A stretch of DNA of 64,000 bases, from NCBI GenBank assembly GCA_036897095.1, contig JAYMSP010000010.1:1-64000 (forward strand), read 5' to 3'. Both the position numbers and the translations under genes were made by a program. Below are positions 11,597 through 24,750 of this stretch, in pieces (the stretch's first letter is position 1; each line of letters starts with the position of its first letter). This DNA comes from Plantago elongata (taxonomy: Eukaryota > Streptophyta > Magnoliopsida > Lamiales > Plantaginaceae). The notes under the pieces are model-generated. The model ran no database searches. It saw nothing but the letters and a program-made list of their open reading frames with translations, and was not told the origin of the DNA.

Positions 11597-13333
11597 TATG
11601 TGTAAATGTTTTGGTTTTCTTTTCTTATTTTTGGAGTAGATATTTGGTATTATTTGCTTAGAAGTAGCAAAAGTTTATCAATACATTAGATGATATTAGT
11701 CTGACTCTAGTGCTTACTGGTCATATTGGAAATGCCATTTTGGCTGCTTATGAAGTTGTACACGTAAAAGCAAGAAGAGAAGATTACTTAGTAACCTACT
11801 ATTGCTTCAGGCATTAGACATCTTTCTTTGTACTTACATGAAAATGGAAGAAAAATCAACGAGTGTTGAGTAAGGAAACCGCAAAACAGGTCTTTTTTCT
11901 ACTGAATTTTACTCCATATCATAAAATCGATTTGGTTTTACGTTTGATTGTGTGACCACTTTATTAATATACTTTGTTTGTCGTCAACCCTTAACTATTT
12001 TAAAAACATCATACTTCAACATTGGGTATGATTAATTTTGAATAATGTTCACTTATATGTTTATAATCAAAGTTTAAATTTAGTAAGACGGTATAGAATT
12101 GAGGTTCTATTTGAATTCCCGAAGATCAATTTGTGTTTGTTCACATCATTTGAATTGGATATTTAATTGTCAAAGAGGATTGAATTGAGTTTAACTAATA
12201 TAACAGAGCTACAAAATTCTATATATTATAAATTTATATAAAATATTAATTTTTATAAATCAATTATAATTTAGTCACATCATAATTCATCACGATTTAA
12301 ATGGATTTCACTACAATTTCGAACCAAACCGTCAAAGGCACAACTTATATATTAGAGTTTTGCTTGAATGATTGTGAAGGAGATGCATGAAATTGGAAAA
12401 AGATCCACGAAGTTCAACCTCAGACACGACACGGCAGCTTGTAGATTAGCTTAATCATGGATTACTTTAACACATAAGAGGAATAATGCATGTTTTTATA
12501 GTGTAAAATAAACTTTATAGTCAACTTACATAGTGAAAAATTAGAATATGAAAGGTCCTTCCACCCTATTAGCTTCTCATAATTTGCCTAACGAATTTAT
12601 TTTAGTTACTACACGTGTTAACCTTTCGGCTAATTCTTTCCACAGACCAAAATCTTCTTACACTTTTTTTATGTCATCCATTAGTGGGGTTCATCATCCA
12701 CTTCATGTTTGCATTGTAATAGAAAAAGTAATCGTTTAATAATGCAATAATGTTATGTAAGGATGTTATGTTTGGACACGTTGCTACAACTAGAAGCCAT
12801 GTTGTTTTTGACAAGATTAGAGTATGATTTGTATCCAACTAATCTCACGTCATACTGCAGTTATTCCGCCAATTATATGAAGCACATTAGCACAATATAG
12901 ATTTCCATTTTAATTTCTCATTTCCTTAATTTCTAGTGAAAGCTACTTCGATCGGTAAGATTGTAAAGAATAACTGAGTTACAGTTTGAAAAAACAGTAT
13001 GTTTGTAACATAGTTAATAAATTTATAGTCTTTATAGGTGGATGTATGTTATATAAGGCATATAAGAATGAATTCATGTGTAAAATTAAAATGATAGTTG
13101 AGTTGGAGCAAGTTCAAAATTCGACTGGAATCCCCTACTATAATTGGTTGGTTTACTACCGTTGCACCCTTGAAAGAGTACCAATATCATAATGCAAGAT
13201 ACATATCCTTGGAGTTTATAGGTAGATATATTCGTTATAATTAAACCACATACTCGATTCTAACTCTATTAGACATTAGTCATCTTAGTAGATTTTTTTG
13301 GAGTCAGTTATCGAACTCAATTTCAAACATGGT
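11597..13333. other. 3' UTR of the hydroxylase gene, then intergenic
   Basis: The first 150-250 bp are probably 3' UTR. The rest is AT-rich with no coding frame I can defend. Confidence 0.55.
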
Positions 13334-14345
13334 TTTTTTTAAATATATTTAATCATTAAGCCGAAATAAGTCTAATACAACAAGTAGAGTCTTTAGTTAT
13401 TACATCAAGTAGCCAACTAGGACAAATATCCCAAATGAAGTGCAGACTAGAGATATTACAGGTTATAGTACTAGAATTGTTTCCAAAGGTTTTTTTACTT
13501 CCTTCTTTTGCCAAAATATCTGCAACTGAGTTTTCTTCCCCGTAGACAAATTTGATATCATACATTTCCATCTTTGCCAGTTGTTTTATGATTTCTTCAA
13601 GCACCATGTGCTGATGGAGTGTTGCTGCCTCATGCCTGTATATACATGAAAGGAGAAATGTAAAGTCAGTTTGTATTGAAATGGAATCAATATTTGATTG
13701 TTCACAAATCTTATGTCCCAGATGTAAGGCCATTATTTCCGCCATATTATGATTCATGACTCCAAGGTAGGTGGCACTAGCTTTGATAAAATTTCCTTCC
13801 GTATCTCTTAAAATAGTTCCTGCACCGGAATCTCCATTGGGCAAAGAAGAGCCATCTGTATTAAGGGTGATTAAATGATCTGATTTTTTCCATTGGCAAA
13901 TGATAGGTTTTGTTACTTTATCCTTTACCATTTTTTGTAAAGCCTTATGATCACTTAAGAGAGAGAGATGTTGGTTGTGGAAAGCTCTGGGATTTAGATC
14001 TTCATCTCTGAAGATTTTAAAATTTTTATGTTTCCAGATTAACCAATATGTCAGGATAACCTTAAGTTGAAGGTCTGAGTTCTGCTGAAAATGAAATAAA
14101 ATATCCATAAAAATTTGAAGAATCCATCTTGTAATACCATACAAAGTATTATATTGAAAAAACAAGTTTTGTATAGTTTCAGTATCTTTTTTACAAAAGA
14201 TACATTTGTCCGATTGTACAATCTAATGTAGGCGTTCTGCTATTTGCCTTATCCCAATACCAACTAGGATTGGGCTCGGGGTTTTCAAGTTTGCTTAAGA
14301 AATTGTAAGCCTTTTTAACCGAAAACCGGCCTTTATTGAAATAAG
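13334..14345 (-). mobile_element. LINE (L1-type) 3' fragment with RNase H domain
   Basis: On the minus strand an open frame of 269 codons (13356-14165) carries the plant-LINE tail. First a zinc-knuckle linker (CIFCKKDTETIQNLFF, just before the first Met) and IWKHKNFKIFRDEDLNP, then an RNase H domain with its acidic residues kept: NTDGSS, NMAEIMAL, IQTDFTF and NSVADILAKEG. Further upstream, in another frame, GRFSVKKAYNFLSK is the linker that normally precedes the zinc knuckle; about 30 residues between the two are lost and the frame shifts there. No reverse transcriptase or ORF1 is present. A short A-run on the minus strand near 13333-13340 marks the 3' end. It is a 5'-truncated, dead copy. 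Confidence 0.85.
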
Positions 14346-15624
14346 GAGGAACTGTGATTTTTCTTTTCCTACACTCCTGTCCTTTTGATTGGATAAAAGT
14401 ACAATTTTAGTACAAAGCTTCCGTATGGAACTGGTTAATACTCTACTAGATATTTTGGATCAGAGAAGATAAACTCAGATCCATCATACAACCGAACATG
14501 AAAACAAGATTCTAAAGAAAACTAAAACGCGTGAAAGTTTCCTTTTCTAGAGAGTTGCCATTTTGTAATATCTCATTGGATGCTTAATTCCATCACAAGT
14601 ACTTGCGTTACTTTGCAAGTATAGCTAAACAGTACAAGGGTCAATCCCAACCCTGAATAAACTAATGAGCTAACCAACCATCAGGGTTCAGGGAGAATTC
14701 GTATATAGACCGGGTCTAATAGACTTTGTGGTTGAGAACAGGTGATATGTCTTGTGTAAGGGCATCATTCTTCCACCACCTATCATTCTAAACAAAGGCC
14801 ATCATTCTATGATAACTACTATAACTCCGGGCAAAAAACAGGCTTCAGCAAAACTAAGTGTCAACTAGCTGTTACAAGACATGCCAAGATAACACAATGA
14901 CTCATGAAGCCTTAACGAATAGACTGAAGATTCATCAAGACAAACTTGATGATAGAAGGATAGCTTGATAATAGCAATAAGGATGAACATATTAGTAACA
15001 GACTGCATATATCAGATAGATCAGCATCGATTTGCAGAAAGCAAAACTGTAAAGTAGATGTGTAATTGCGAGAAAAGGAATTCCAAAAACACCATAAATT
15101 GACTACAGACCATCAGAGAACAACTTCTAGACATGAAGATAGTAAATCTATCATCTATATGAAAATCAATTGATTAGTACTACCAAGGAAGTCAGACATT
15201 TTGAATTGTGCTTAACCACCGGAAACTGCAGCGGTTAAGCAATTGAATTGTATTTCCAAATATCAATGTGTTGACAGAATCAACAACTCAAGGAAGAAAA
15301 CTACAATAGTGACTAATTTATGCATGAAATTTGGAAATAGACGGAGCAAATGTAACAACAAAAGCATGAAGTGCATTAGAAACAAATCCATTAATTCGCC
15401 CAAAAAGAAATTTTGCTTCTACAGCTGATACACTAATACCACAACTAGAAGTACAAAATCCTAATCAAGAACCAAGAACAGTAGCTTTCTTCAAAGCGAT
15501 ATGCATGGCGAAATAATTAAACAAACGGAAAGAATGACAAACCTTAACTTACTACTATACACCTGCAATGACTCCTCCAAAAAAACTTAAGCTGCATTGG
15601 CATCATCATCATGTAAATAATACT
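14346..15624. other. Intergenic, no gene seen
   Basis: No coding sequence recognised; the right end is presumably the 3' UTR of the minus-strand MinD gene. Confidence 0.55.
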
Positions 15625-16583
15625 CTACCTTCCAAAAAACGAGAAAAAGCCACGTTTCTTCGGCTCCTCCTCCATCATCACAGCCTTCATACTATCCTGC
15701 TCCACCAACCTCCAAGCTGCCTGCTCAAATGCCAAACCTGCCAAAGCCGGCGGCTTATTCAAAACCAATGGATACCCTCTATTCGTGCTTCTAATCACCT
15801 CTGAATCCTCCGGAATAACCCCCAACAAAGGCAACCCCAGCATCTCCTGCACATCCAAAACCGACATCATATCCTCCCCTTTATCAAATCCGTCCTCACC
15901 CTATTCACAATCATCTTAATATCCCTTATCCCATCACACTCCAACAGCCCCGTAACCCTGTCCGCATCCCTCAACGCCGTAATATCTGGCGTCGTCACCA
16001 AAACAGCCTCATTCGCAGGCGTAATCGCCGTAATAAACCCGGCGTCAATCCCCGCCGGACAATCAATCAGAATAAAATCCGGAGCACCTTCCTCCCTGCT
16101 CTTCAAAGCATCCACCAACCAAATCAGCGCTTTTCCCCCAAATCCTAGGGGCAATTTCGACCTAGGTTTCGAAATGCACAAAAGCTCAAAATTCGACCAG
16201 CGCTTGTCACGAACCAGAGCCTGGTCAAGGCGACAATCGCCATTGAGCACCTCAACGACGGTGTAATTGACGCGATTCTCTAGACCTAGGAGAAGATCGA
16301 GGTTGCGCAACCCGACGTCAGCGTCGATTGCGACGGCAGAGAAGCCGAGACGAGCGAGGGAGAGGCCGATGTTGGCGGTGGTGGTGGTTTTTCCGACGCC
16401 GCCTTTGCCGGAGGTGATGACGACTACTCGGGGAGTTTCGCCGGAGAGCTGAGGCTTGCGATTGTACTGGAGAAGAGAGCGGACTGTGAAGGGTTTGGGT
16501 TTGGAGTGTTTGAGTGTGGTTCGGCGGAGGGAGAATTGGAATGGGGAGGATTTTGGATCTGTTAGAGGTTGGAGGAGAATCAT
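15625..16583 (-). CDS. MIND1: Chloroplast septum-site protein MinD, with apparent frameshift
   Basis: Membrane-associated ATPase that places the plastid division ring with MinE and ARC3. Intronless, as in other plants. Residues 1-50 form a Ser/Arg-rich transit peptide; then VVVITSGKGGVGKTTTTANI is the deviant Walker A, AIDADVGLRNLD the switch I/A' region, and ILIDCPAGIDAGF the Walker B. The frame ends early after RTDLIKGRI at 15867. The next frame continues directly with MMSVLDVQEMLGLPLLGVIP and runs to a normal KKRGFFSFFGR C terminus, the amphipathic membrane helix. Restoring one G in the GGGG run (15876-15879) would give KGEDMMSV as in other plants, 319 residues in all. Everything else is intact, so a homopolymer sequencing error is the likeliest cause; a recent null allele is the alternative. 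Confidence 0.93.
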
Positions 16584-18430
16584 GGCTGGAGATTCGCCGG
16601 AATGTGATTTTCCGGCACGGTGGCTGGAAAATGGGGTTAGGTTTGTGAGAGTGAGTGAGCTGAGATGAGGAAGATGAAGCAGATTAGCTACTGTGGGTTA
16701 AGGACGTGTTTGGTTGGGTGACTTTTGACTAACTTGTTACTTTTCATTTTGCCTTTTCTTTTTTCTTTCTAATTCACTTAGAAATACACTTGGAGTTGCC
16801 CTTAAAATAATATTCAGATTTGTGCTTTGCTTTATTTAATGAGTTAGTTCTACTCTTCGTCACATAGTTCGTTTGATCCAACATATTTGGTGTTGAAAGG
16901 GGAAGTCGTGTTCGAGCGTGAGAGTGTTGCGGTTTCCGAATTGTTTTCAACTAGTCGTTTAAATATACTATCAGTAAAAATGAATGAACAAATATAGATG
17001 ACTACTTATTGTCGTTAACAATGAGTCTATCGTTTGAGAATTAATTAAATAACATACATGAAAATTACTTTGTACAATTTATTATTTAATTTGGATTTGA
17101 TAAGATTATTGATCCAACCCCTCGAATTTCATATAACGTTCATAAATTTTAACACCAATTTGAATTTGAACTCTATAAATTTAATAATTTGAATGGAATA
17201 TAATAAAATATGGTAAAATTATAAAGTTTTTTTCATAAATGAGGTATTATGTACATTTTCTTGCTTGTAAATTGTGTACACACGGGATAATTTCAACTTG
17301 CACCTACCCAGTATCTAATATACCAAGCATACTTCGACGTTCAATCGATTAAATACACAATTCACCTGCCATATGAAAGCCTTAGTAATAGTGGACTAGT
17401 TCTTATGGGCCACAGGCCACCATAAATTTATTTCGGCCTACTCAATATTCCCAAGTCCACATCATTTCCCAGACCCACTTTAGGAAAATGTTTCAGCATA
17501 TATCTCTAGTAGTACATGTAAATGCGTTGATTTATTATTAGTAACACCATACGATAGTGTGCAACATAGAACAATAATTGTATCAATCCTTTAATTCATC
17601 CACATCGTAATTTGTACAAATAATCATATTATGAAGTATGGCATAGGCATCTCATGGAAATTAATTTTTTAGTACCACTGTCACATGACACTTTATACAG
17701 CTAATCACATGCATAACTTTCTTGTATACATCAATACGATAATTAATAGGAAATTTCAACACGAAAATAACAACTTCATCAACTGACTCAAACATTATTA
17801 TCCTCTAATACTTATCGTACAAGAGCATTTCTATTTGGCAGATATGCATGCTTCTTATAACGTAATGCAAGTCCACAAGCTCTAGTATATGGAATCCAAA
17901 TCTATTATGTAGTAGAATAACATGGAATAAAGGGAGTATGAATGATTTATGTGAATTTTTAATTTTCACAACGAATGTATAAAGAAATTGATAGGGCATG
18001 TTAATCCAACATTTATAAATGATGACATAAAAATTCATTAAATTTTATAGAAACATATAAAAGTATTAAAGATTTAAGTTTAAAATGAAATAATCAGTAT
18101 ATTGTATATAAAATAAAAATACTATTTAAAATCATAATCGAAGTTATATTTCAGAAGGAGAGATATACTTAGCTTGCAACTTCTAACCTTTTTTGAATTT
18201 CGATACCTTGTACTACGCCAAAAGTAAACATTATGCATATTGATAAGTAAAATACATCAAATCGATCATTCATAACAACCGTACGATGTAATTACACGAC
18301 TGGAATCTACCATAAGATATTTCCATTGATGGATTGAATCCAGGCCGTCGATTCAAGGTGACAATCTGTCAGCTTCTTACCGAAATTTCACGACATTATA
18401 GTGGGCCGGGTTTATGGATCAGTCTGTTTG
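16584..18430. other. MinD promoter side and intergenic
   Basis: No gene. From about 16750 the sequence is AT-rich. A G-box-like ACACGTGT at 18437-18444 and CCAATCCAAT just downstream begin the promoter of the next plus-strand gene. Confidence 0.55.
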
Positions 18431-18436
18431 TAACGC

Positions 18437-18444
18437 ACACGTGT
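18437..18444 (+). promoter_or_regulatory. G-box/ABRE-like ACACGTGT
   Basis: A palindromic ACGT core element just upstream of a CT-rich leader (18476-18560), close to where transcription of the coiled-coil gene should begin. Such boxes bind bZIP or bHLH factors; use here is inferred. Confidence 0.4.
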
Positions 18445-20033
18445 CCAACATTGTCCAATCCAATACAATTTGTACTTTTCTTCTTTTCTTCTTTCTCTTC
18501 ATCTTCATCATCTTCATCTCATCTAATCTCATTTCTTCTCTCTTTCTATTACAGTCAATTCTCATCTCTCTTTCACACACAAGCCAATTGCAGATCCACC
18601 AAATACTTTCTCCATACGTCCAATTTCATGATCTAATTCTCACTCAATTCAAGCTGAAACCTTCTTCTTTCTCTCCGATCCGATCAGGTTTGCTTACTTT
18701 TCTCTCTTCTTCCTTTATTTCCTGATTTTCCGATCTATTCCAGCAGTTTCTGGAATTCATTTGTGATTTATCTGATCCGATTGCTGCTAATCAATGAAAT
18801 TATTCGATACTTGATTGATGTAATTGATATTTGGAGTATTTAACGGATCATGAGTTGATTGATTGGGAATTTCGGCTTTCGTAGTTATTAGATCAGCTTG
18901 CGATTGAATTATTCATGGCTCTGATCCGTAGGTTTCGCAGATTGTGAATTTGATGAGCGTGTGTTTCTGGAATTTGTTGAGTGGTGATTTAAGTGAATTA
19001 GTTACGGTTGTCTGTGTAATTTTTGTGATCTGATGCTTGATTATTCATGATATGATACGTATTCGATTGCTGGAATTGAGATTTAAGTGATTAGGTTTGG
19101 AAATGTTTGGATGCTTAGTTAGATTCGATATGATCAGCTTCTGACTGATAAGCTTGCAGTTTTTATGATTTATTAGTTTCTCGGATAGTCGATTTGATGC
19201 GAATATGTGTTCTTAGAAATTAAAGTTTGGTGATCTGAGCTTTGAAGTTTCAATTCTCTACCATGGATTGATCATTGAAAATATAGCTCGACTTATATGC
19301 TATCTGACATAGGTTAAGATACATCGTTTGACTTAGATATGACATATGATCTCCTGTTATATACTATCAGGACTTGTAATTTCAGTAACCAGACTATGCC
19401 ATTTAGCATGATTCGGTTTTCCTGTCACATTAAATAGATTGGACGTATGTTATTTGATTTAGGGGGTAGTTGTTCCATTTTTGTAATGTTACTTATATTA
19501 TACTTGTTGGATCAGCCTATGACAGTAGTTTTCATTAGATTGTAGAGATCCTTATGTTTCTGAAGATGCATTTGACTTGAGTTATTTTCGAGCTTTAGTT
19601 GTTTCTTGTATATTAATCTGTATTCATCTTTATTGCAGGAGGGGAAGGTCATATGAGCGCCTCTAAGGGTGGGTAGCCAAAAAAATCTATTTATTTCATC
19701 ATACTTTTTAGAGTGAAATGAGTTGCAAGAGTGTTGATAGAATTGGAGGATTAATGGGATATAATAGTTCCTATCAGTTCTCACTTCTTCTTTGTCCTGT
19801 TATTTCTTTTTGGGAGTGTAGTGTGCGTAAAATGAGGTATTCCTTCAGACCTGAGTGGGTGTAGGTATCAATCTCATACTTTTAACTTCTTTAAGTTTTA
19901 ATTTCTTTTAATCATCCAATAACTCTTCAAAAAGAAACTAGAGTAAGTTTTTAGTTAATATATACTATATCTTAGGTAACTTTTCTTGAAAACTGTGAGG
20001 AAGTAAGCGAAAGTGAGTATAGTAAGGGATACC

Positions 20034-20606
20034 ATGGAGTGTGTAAAAATAACAGCTGGCTTTGCGAAAGCCAAGAAAAAGCAAGTGAAGCATGAGTTAG
20101 ATCGCATGAGACAAGCTGAAAAGAAAAAGAGGCGCTTGGAGAAGGCATTAGCTACATCTGCAGCCATTATTTCTGAACTTGAAAAAAAGAAGCAGAAAAA
20201 GAAAGAAGAACAGGATAGGCTTGATTCCGAAGGGGCTGCAGTAGCCGAATCAGTTGCGCTGCATGTCCTGCTTGGTGAAGACTCAGACGATGTAACGAAG
20301 ATGGTTGAGGGACCCACCTCATGGGATCATGCACCACCGGATGCCTATGAAGATTTTTCAAAGTATTCATATGGACTTATGGGATGTTCTGATACTTACA
20401 AATACAGGCACATGTCAAGTCACATGGAAAGTTCTGACTTGTATGAGCCTGCGAGAAGAGACTTCTACCCTCAATATTTTGGTGAAGGTTTTGCATCTGT
20501 TGGTTTGTCAATCGATAATCTTGCTGCTCAGGCTGTTTCGTCGCTTAAAATAGCCGATGACGCGCGAGTTGACGCTTATTGCTTCAATCATATGTTAAGA
20601 GGGTAG
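20034..20606 (+). CDS. Coiled-coil protein of unknown function
   Basis: Not recognised as a named family. From ATG 20034 it gives 190 residues: MECVKITAGFAKAKKKQVKH, then a highly charged Lys/Glu/Arg helix (about residues 15-65, including ELEKKKQKKKEEQDRL) that should form a coiled coil, then an acidic linker (LLGEDSDD) and a less charged tail rich in Tyr, Ser and Asp. A 5'-UTR intron runs from about 18688 to 19638. An alternative model starts at ATG 19653 (MSASK), splices 19668 to 20023 and adds nine residues in frame; the phases fit, so I think it plausible. The CT-rich leader and long leader intron suggest broad expression. No signal peptide or membrane segment. Confidence 0.75.
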   Translation: MECVKITAGFAKAKKKQVKHELDRMRQAEKKKRRLEKALATSAAIISELEKKKQKKKEEQDRLDSEGAAVAESVALHVLLGEDSDDVTKMVEGPTSWDHAPPDAYEDFSKYSYGLMGCSDTYKYRHMSSHMESSDLYEPARRDFYPQYFGEGFASVGLSIDNLAAQAVSSLKIADDARVDAYCFNHMLRG

Positions 20607-21584
20607 AAGAGACGACGCATAGTTGTCTGGTCTGAGTTGTGCTGCACTAGATTTACTTTTCCTTTTCATGTTTGTGTATATGACTTTGAGTGTTGTCTGC
20701 TCAGTTCTTTTTATCAGATTTGGAGTTGTAATATTTACATGACCAAACTTTGGTTTTTAGCTCTGTTGGAGTTTGTTACATTTGCAGCTGAGTTTTATGT
20801 TTGTTTGATTTGATTAATGAAATTATACCTAGAGTATTCGTGGCTTGTCTTATGTTCTCTGTTTGTGTTGGCAATCGTGTACACTGATATTATATCTGGA
20901 CCTCCACAAGGCTTTCTCAAGCTCTCGGCGTGTTATATGTCCGTTCTATTTACAAAATGTACATATGGGCACCTCCAAAATATGCATTGCAATTTTCGAT
21001 TGGTTATTTTTTAGAACAGAATGGAGATATATCATTGTTGAACAGATTAATAATAACTTTAAAAGAACTCTATTGCAGACTGGAATTGACGCAGGCGCTC
21101 AAGCTAAACCCTGTAAAGAGTTGATTTCTGGCTTGCGCACAAGTACGCGCAGAATCTCGTAAGACATAAGATACATCCAAGAGTATTACAAAGTGAAAAA
21201 AAACCCATTCTCCAAGATCGTTCGATATCCGTGTCTTTAAAGATGCAAGCGACCCGGGTTTAGAGTCCAGGAGGTGGGCAAATTATCAACAGACTATACA
21301 ATATATGTGTGATTATTCCAAGCGTACGGGGAACTTCACATTATGCCCTTCTCGGTTTCGTCCTGGATATTAAGTGGCAAAAAATCCATGTTAGAAGAGT
21401 TTTTGGTTTGAACAACAAATTAACTTGGGCTTCTACAAAGTCAACTGCAGGGAGTATGTTGCACGCCAATGAACCATAATCTTGGCCAACTAGCTGCTTC
21501 TCAGGGTGTAAACAACTGCAATAGAAGTTAAAAAGTTGGTCTCTCAATTCAGACTAATAAAACTTTCAGGATGTTCTTTCTGTC
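20607..21584. other. 3' UTR and intergenic
   Basis: The first 200-250 bp are probably the 3' UTR of the coiled-coil gene. No other gene is supported. Confidence 0.55.
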
Positions 21585-21592
21585 TATATAAA
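21585..21592 (+). promoter_or_regulatory. TATA box of the ferric reductase gene
   Basis: TATATAAA lies 65-72 bp before the ATG at 21657, implying a short leader of about 40 bases. Confidence 0.65.
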
Positions 21593-21656
21593 CAGCAATA
21601 CAGGTAAGCTTGCATGTATACAGAACTCACATCAGGATTTACTATATCATCATACC

Positions 21657-24600
21657 ATGATCGCGGGTGACATGAGAAGGAAGATTTATGAACATGCGAA
21701 CATCATTCAGCTCTCGATGAAGCTACTTGTTTTGGTGATCTTTTTGGGGTACCTACAGCTATGGATAATGATGCCAACAAAAATATTCTGGCTGCATTGG
21801 TTGCCTGCAATTCATGCTAAGGCTGATTCGGCATACTTTGGGGAACAAGGTTTGATTTCTCAACTTAAACTGCCATATTGTCGTATCACAGCAGGCCAAA
21901 ACTTCCCTTGCGTGTATTCATTAAGAACTTGAAATTTCGATTCTGGCACTCAATACAATTTTACCGGCCTTATTCAGGCACAAATATCCTTATGTACACT
22001 TTCCCTGTTCTGCTTATTTCTGTACTGGGATGTCTACATCTTCATCTGGACAAGTACATAGATAACACTGGCAACAGGTAAGCAAATATATCAATTTTAC
22101 AGGCACCTATAAAAACAAAGACTTTTAGCAATTCACATTAATTTAGCCGTAATGCCTAATTTGCCTAGGCAAGCATTTCCCAAGATAAACTTACCTTATC
22201 CCTTCGTTGACAGGATAGTGAAGGGTTCATATTTTTCGGCATGGAAATATCCTGTACTTATAAGGGGTCCTCTTGGAATCGTGTCTTGGACAGAGTTATC
22301 CTTCCTGTTGATGTTTGTCATACTCTTGGCTTGGTCATTTTCAGCCTATATGCATGCTATGTTCAACAATATCACCAGAAAATCTGCATCAAACATGGGC
22401 GAGTTTGTGTAAGACAAATATCTATATATACATCATAAATATAAGTTATTTATCAATCATTCACCAGCACCTTTCAATAAGATATCAACTCTCAGCCACG
22501 AAAGGTTGAGATATCCAATCTGTTTAACTGGACTAGGTGGGAAGTTAAGCTAGACAGCGCGGCCCTCATGCTTGGCCTAGTCGGGAACATATGCTTGACA
22601 TTCCTCTTCTTCCCAGTGACTCGAGGATCATCCATCCTGCGTTTAGTAGGACTGACTTCAGAGACTAGCGTTAAGTATCACATTTGGCTTGGCCATGCTG
22701 TTTTAACCTTCTTCACGGCGCATGGCTTATGTTACACAATCTACTGGGCTAATACGCATCAGATTTCAAAGGTATGTAAAAGCTTTTGCATTTTCAATCA
22801 GCCCCTGACAATTGTTCCACATAAAATGGTAGTGCTCAGCATTTATTTATTGAGTCTTGAAGATGCTGCAATGGGATGGAGTTGGAATCTCAAATTTGGC
22901 TGGAGAACTGGCTATGCTCTCTGGAATAACAATGTGGATAACCAGCTTGCCTCTTATCAGGCGAAAAATCTTCGAACTCTTCTTCTACACACATCATCTC
23001 TATATCATTTTCCTAGTATTCTTTGTTTTCCATGTTGGGTTCTCTTACGGTTGCATTATGCTCCCTGGTTTCTACCTCTTCCTGATAGATCGATATCTAA
23101 GATTCTTGCAATCACAGCAAACAGTTCGCTTGGTTTCTGCTCGTGTTTTACCCTGCCAAGCAGTGGAGCTGAATTTAACTAAAGATCCAAGTAAGTCTCA
23201 AAAATCAACTAACATAGAGAAACTGAATGTACAACCTGATGCTTCTTTTTGTGGTGCCAGAATTAGAATACAGTCTATCAAGTATCATTTTCATCAACGT
23301 GAAAAGTATATCTAGACTCCAGTGGCATCCTTTCACTATTACCTCCAGTAGTAACTTGGATCCTGATAGACTTAGCATCGTTGTAAAAAGTGAAGGAGTC
23401 TGGTCTCAGAAGCTTTACGAAAACCTCTCGTCCTCTAGTCCAATGAATCATCTCGAACTCCATGCTGAAGGACCGTACGGACATCCATCCAGTTCACTGT
23501 TTAGGTGAGTGAATGTAAATCAGCCAAAAAATATCAAATTCCACACGGAAATAGTTCATCTAATCATAAGAATATAGCTGAAGATTTACAGAGATGCAAA
23601 CCTCAACATATGATTTTAAGGGGCTTTTACAGAGATTCCACATATGATTTAGTATCTCAAACTGATCATACTTCAGGGGTCTAACTGTATATATTTCAAA
23701 TATTCGGACAACAAACAGCCATAATTGTTCACAAGTTAATGAATCATGTTAGTACCATATCATGTCAAGGATTTTCACAGTTCTAACTTCTAAGTGTACC
23801 TCTTGCCATGGACAGGCATGATATGCTGGTAATGGTGAGCGGAGGCAGTGGAGTCACTCCATTTATTTCTATAATCAGGGAAGCCATTTTCTTGTCAAAA
23901 ACAATGGATAGCAAGATCCCGAGAATTCTCCTTGTTGCCGTTTTCAAGAGATCTGTGGATCTCACAATGTTGGATCTTCTCCTACCATTTTCAGGATCTA
24001 CCTTCGAAATTTCCCACATAAAGTTACAAATTCAAGCATACATCACGAGAGACAAAGATAACTCGACAGACATCCAAAAACTACCCAGAATGATATGGTT
24101 CAAACCAAGAATTCTGGATAGGCCAGTTTCCGCAGTTCTGGGAGAGAACAGCTGGATTTGGCTTGGAGCTATAATTACATCTTCTTTCCTCATATTTCTC
24201 ATCCTAATTGGCATACTTACTCATATCACACGTCAAAATGATCAGAATGCCAATAATTATTCTTTTCCTATGAGATCAGGTATCAATATGTTGTTTCTGA
24301 GTTTGTCAGTGCTGATTGCTGCAAGTATAGCTTTTATTTGGAACGAGAGACAAAGCTCTGTGGGTGCAACACAGATTCAAAGTGCAGAAACCCCAACACC
24401 AGTGGCATCTCCAGTGTCAGATTCATGCCCATTCGAGGTTGATAGAGAATTAGAAAGCCCTCCACTGCAGACATTGCCCCATATTACTGCAGTACACCAT
24501 GGGGAAAGACCTGATTTGGAAAGTAAGTATCTATAAACTTGAGGCAAATTGTGAGCAATTTACTGATTTAATACCTTCAAGACTTACAATTATTGAACAT

Positions 24601-24750
24601 TCTGAACCAGAGATACTATCAGAGTGCAAAGAACCCAGTGTCAGTGTCCTGGTTAGCGGCCCAAAGAAGATGAAGCAGGATGTAGCGGCAATTTGTTCTT
24701 CTTGTGTCGCCAAGAACCTACAATATGAATCTTTCAGCTTTGATTGGTAG
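21657..24750 (+). CDS. FRO: Ferric-chelate reductase (FRO family)
   Basis: Membrane flavocytochrome that passes electrons from NAD(P)H through FAD and two haems to Fe(III) or Cu(II) chelates. Eight exons join in phase: 21657-21849, 21978-22077, 22169-22408, 22537-22771, 22863-23190, 23261-23504, 23816-24522, 24611-24750; 728 residues, normal for the family. N-terminal membrane helices come first, then the haem-binding core with HIWLGH and YTHHLYIIFLVFFVFH, the FAD motif HPFTITSSS, GPYGHP, the NAD(P)H motif VSGGSGVTPF, a two-helix block (about 580-650), and the C-terminal VLVSGPKKM and FSFDW end. Exon 4 and exon 8 borders were chosen because they restore family spacing (MGEFVWEVKLDSAALMLG and RPDLEKILSECKEPSVS). 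Plasma-membrane or organelle targeting cannot be told from this sequence. Confidence 0.95.

Noticed and set aside
19955-20317. 120-codon minus-strand frame with a Phe/Ser-rich run
   Set aside because: Antisense shadow of the Lys-rich coiled coil.
21341-21547. Minus-strand frame upstream of the ferric reductase
   Set aside because: No domain and no splice partners; sits in the promoter region.
22496-22536. Earlier acceptor for exon 4 of the ferric reductase (PRKVEISNLFNWTR)
   Set aside because: Possible in phase with a weaker donor, but it adds 14 residues not seen in the family; the acceptor at 22536 fits better.
24499-24610. In-frame reading through the last intron of the ferric reductase
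   Set aside because: It would insert about 30 extra residues before VLVSGPKKM; splicing 24522 to 24611 restores family spacing and has a strong GTAAGT donor.
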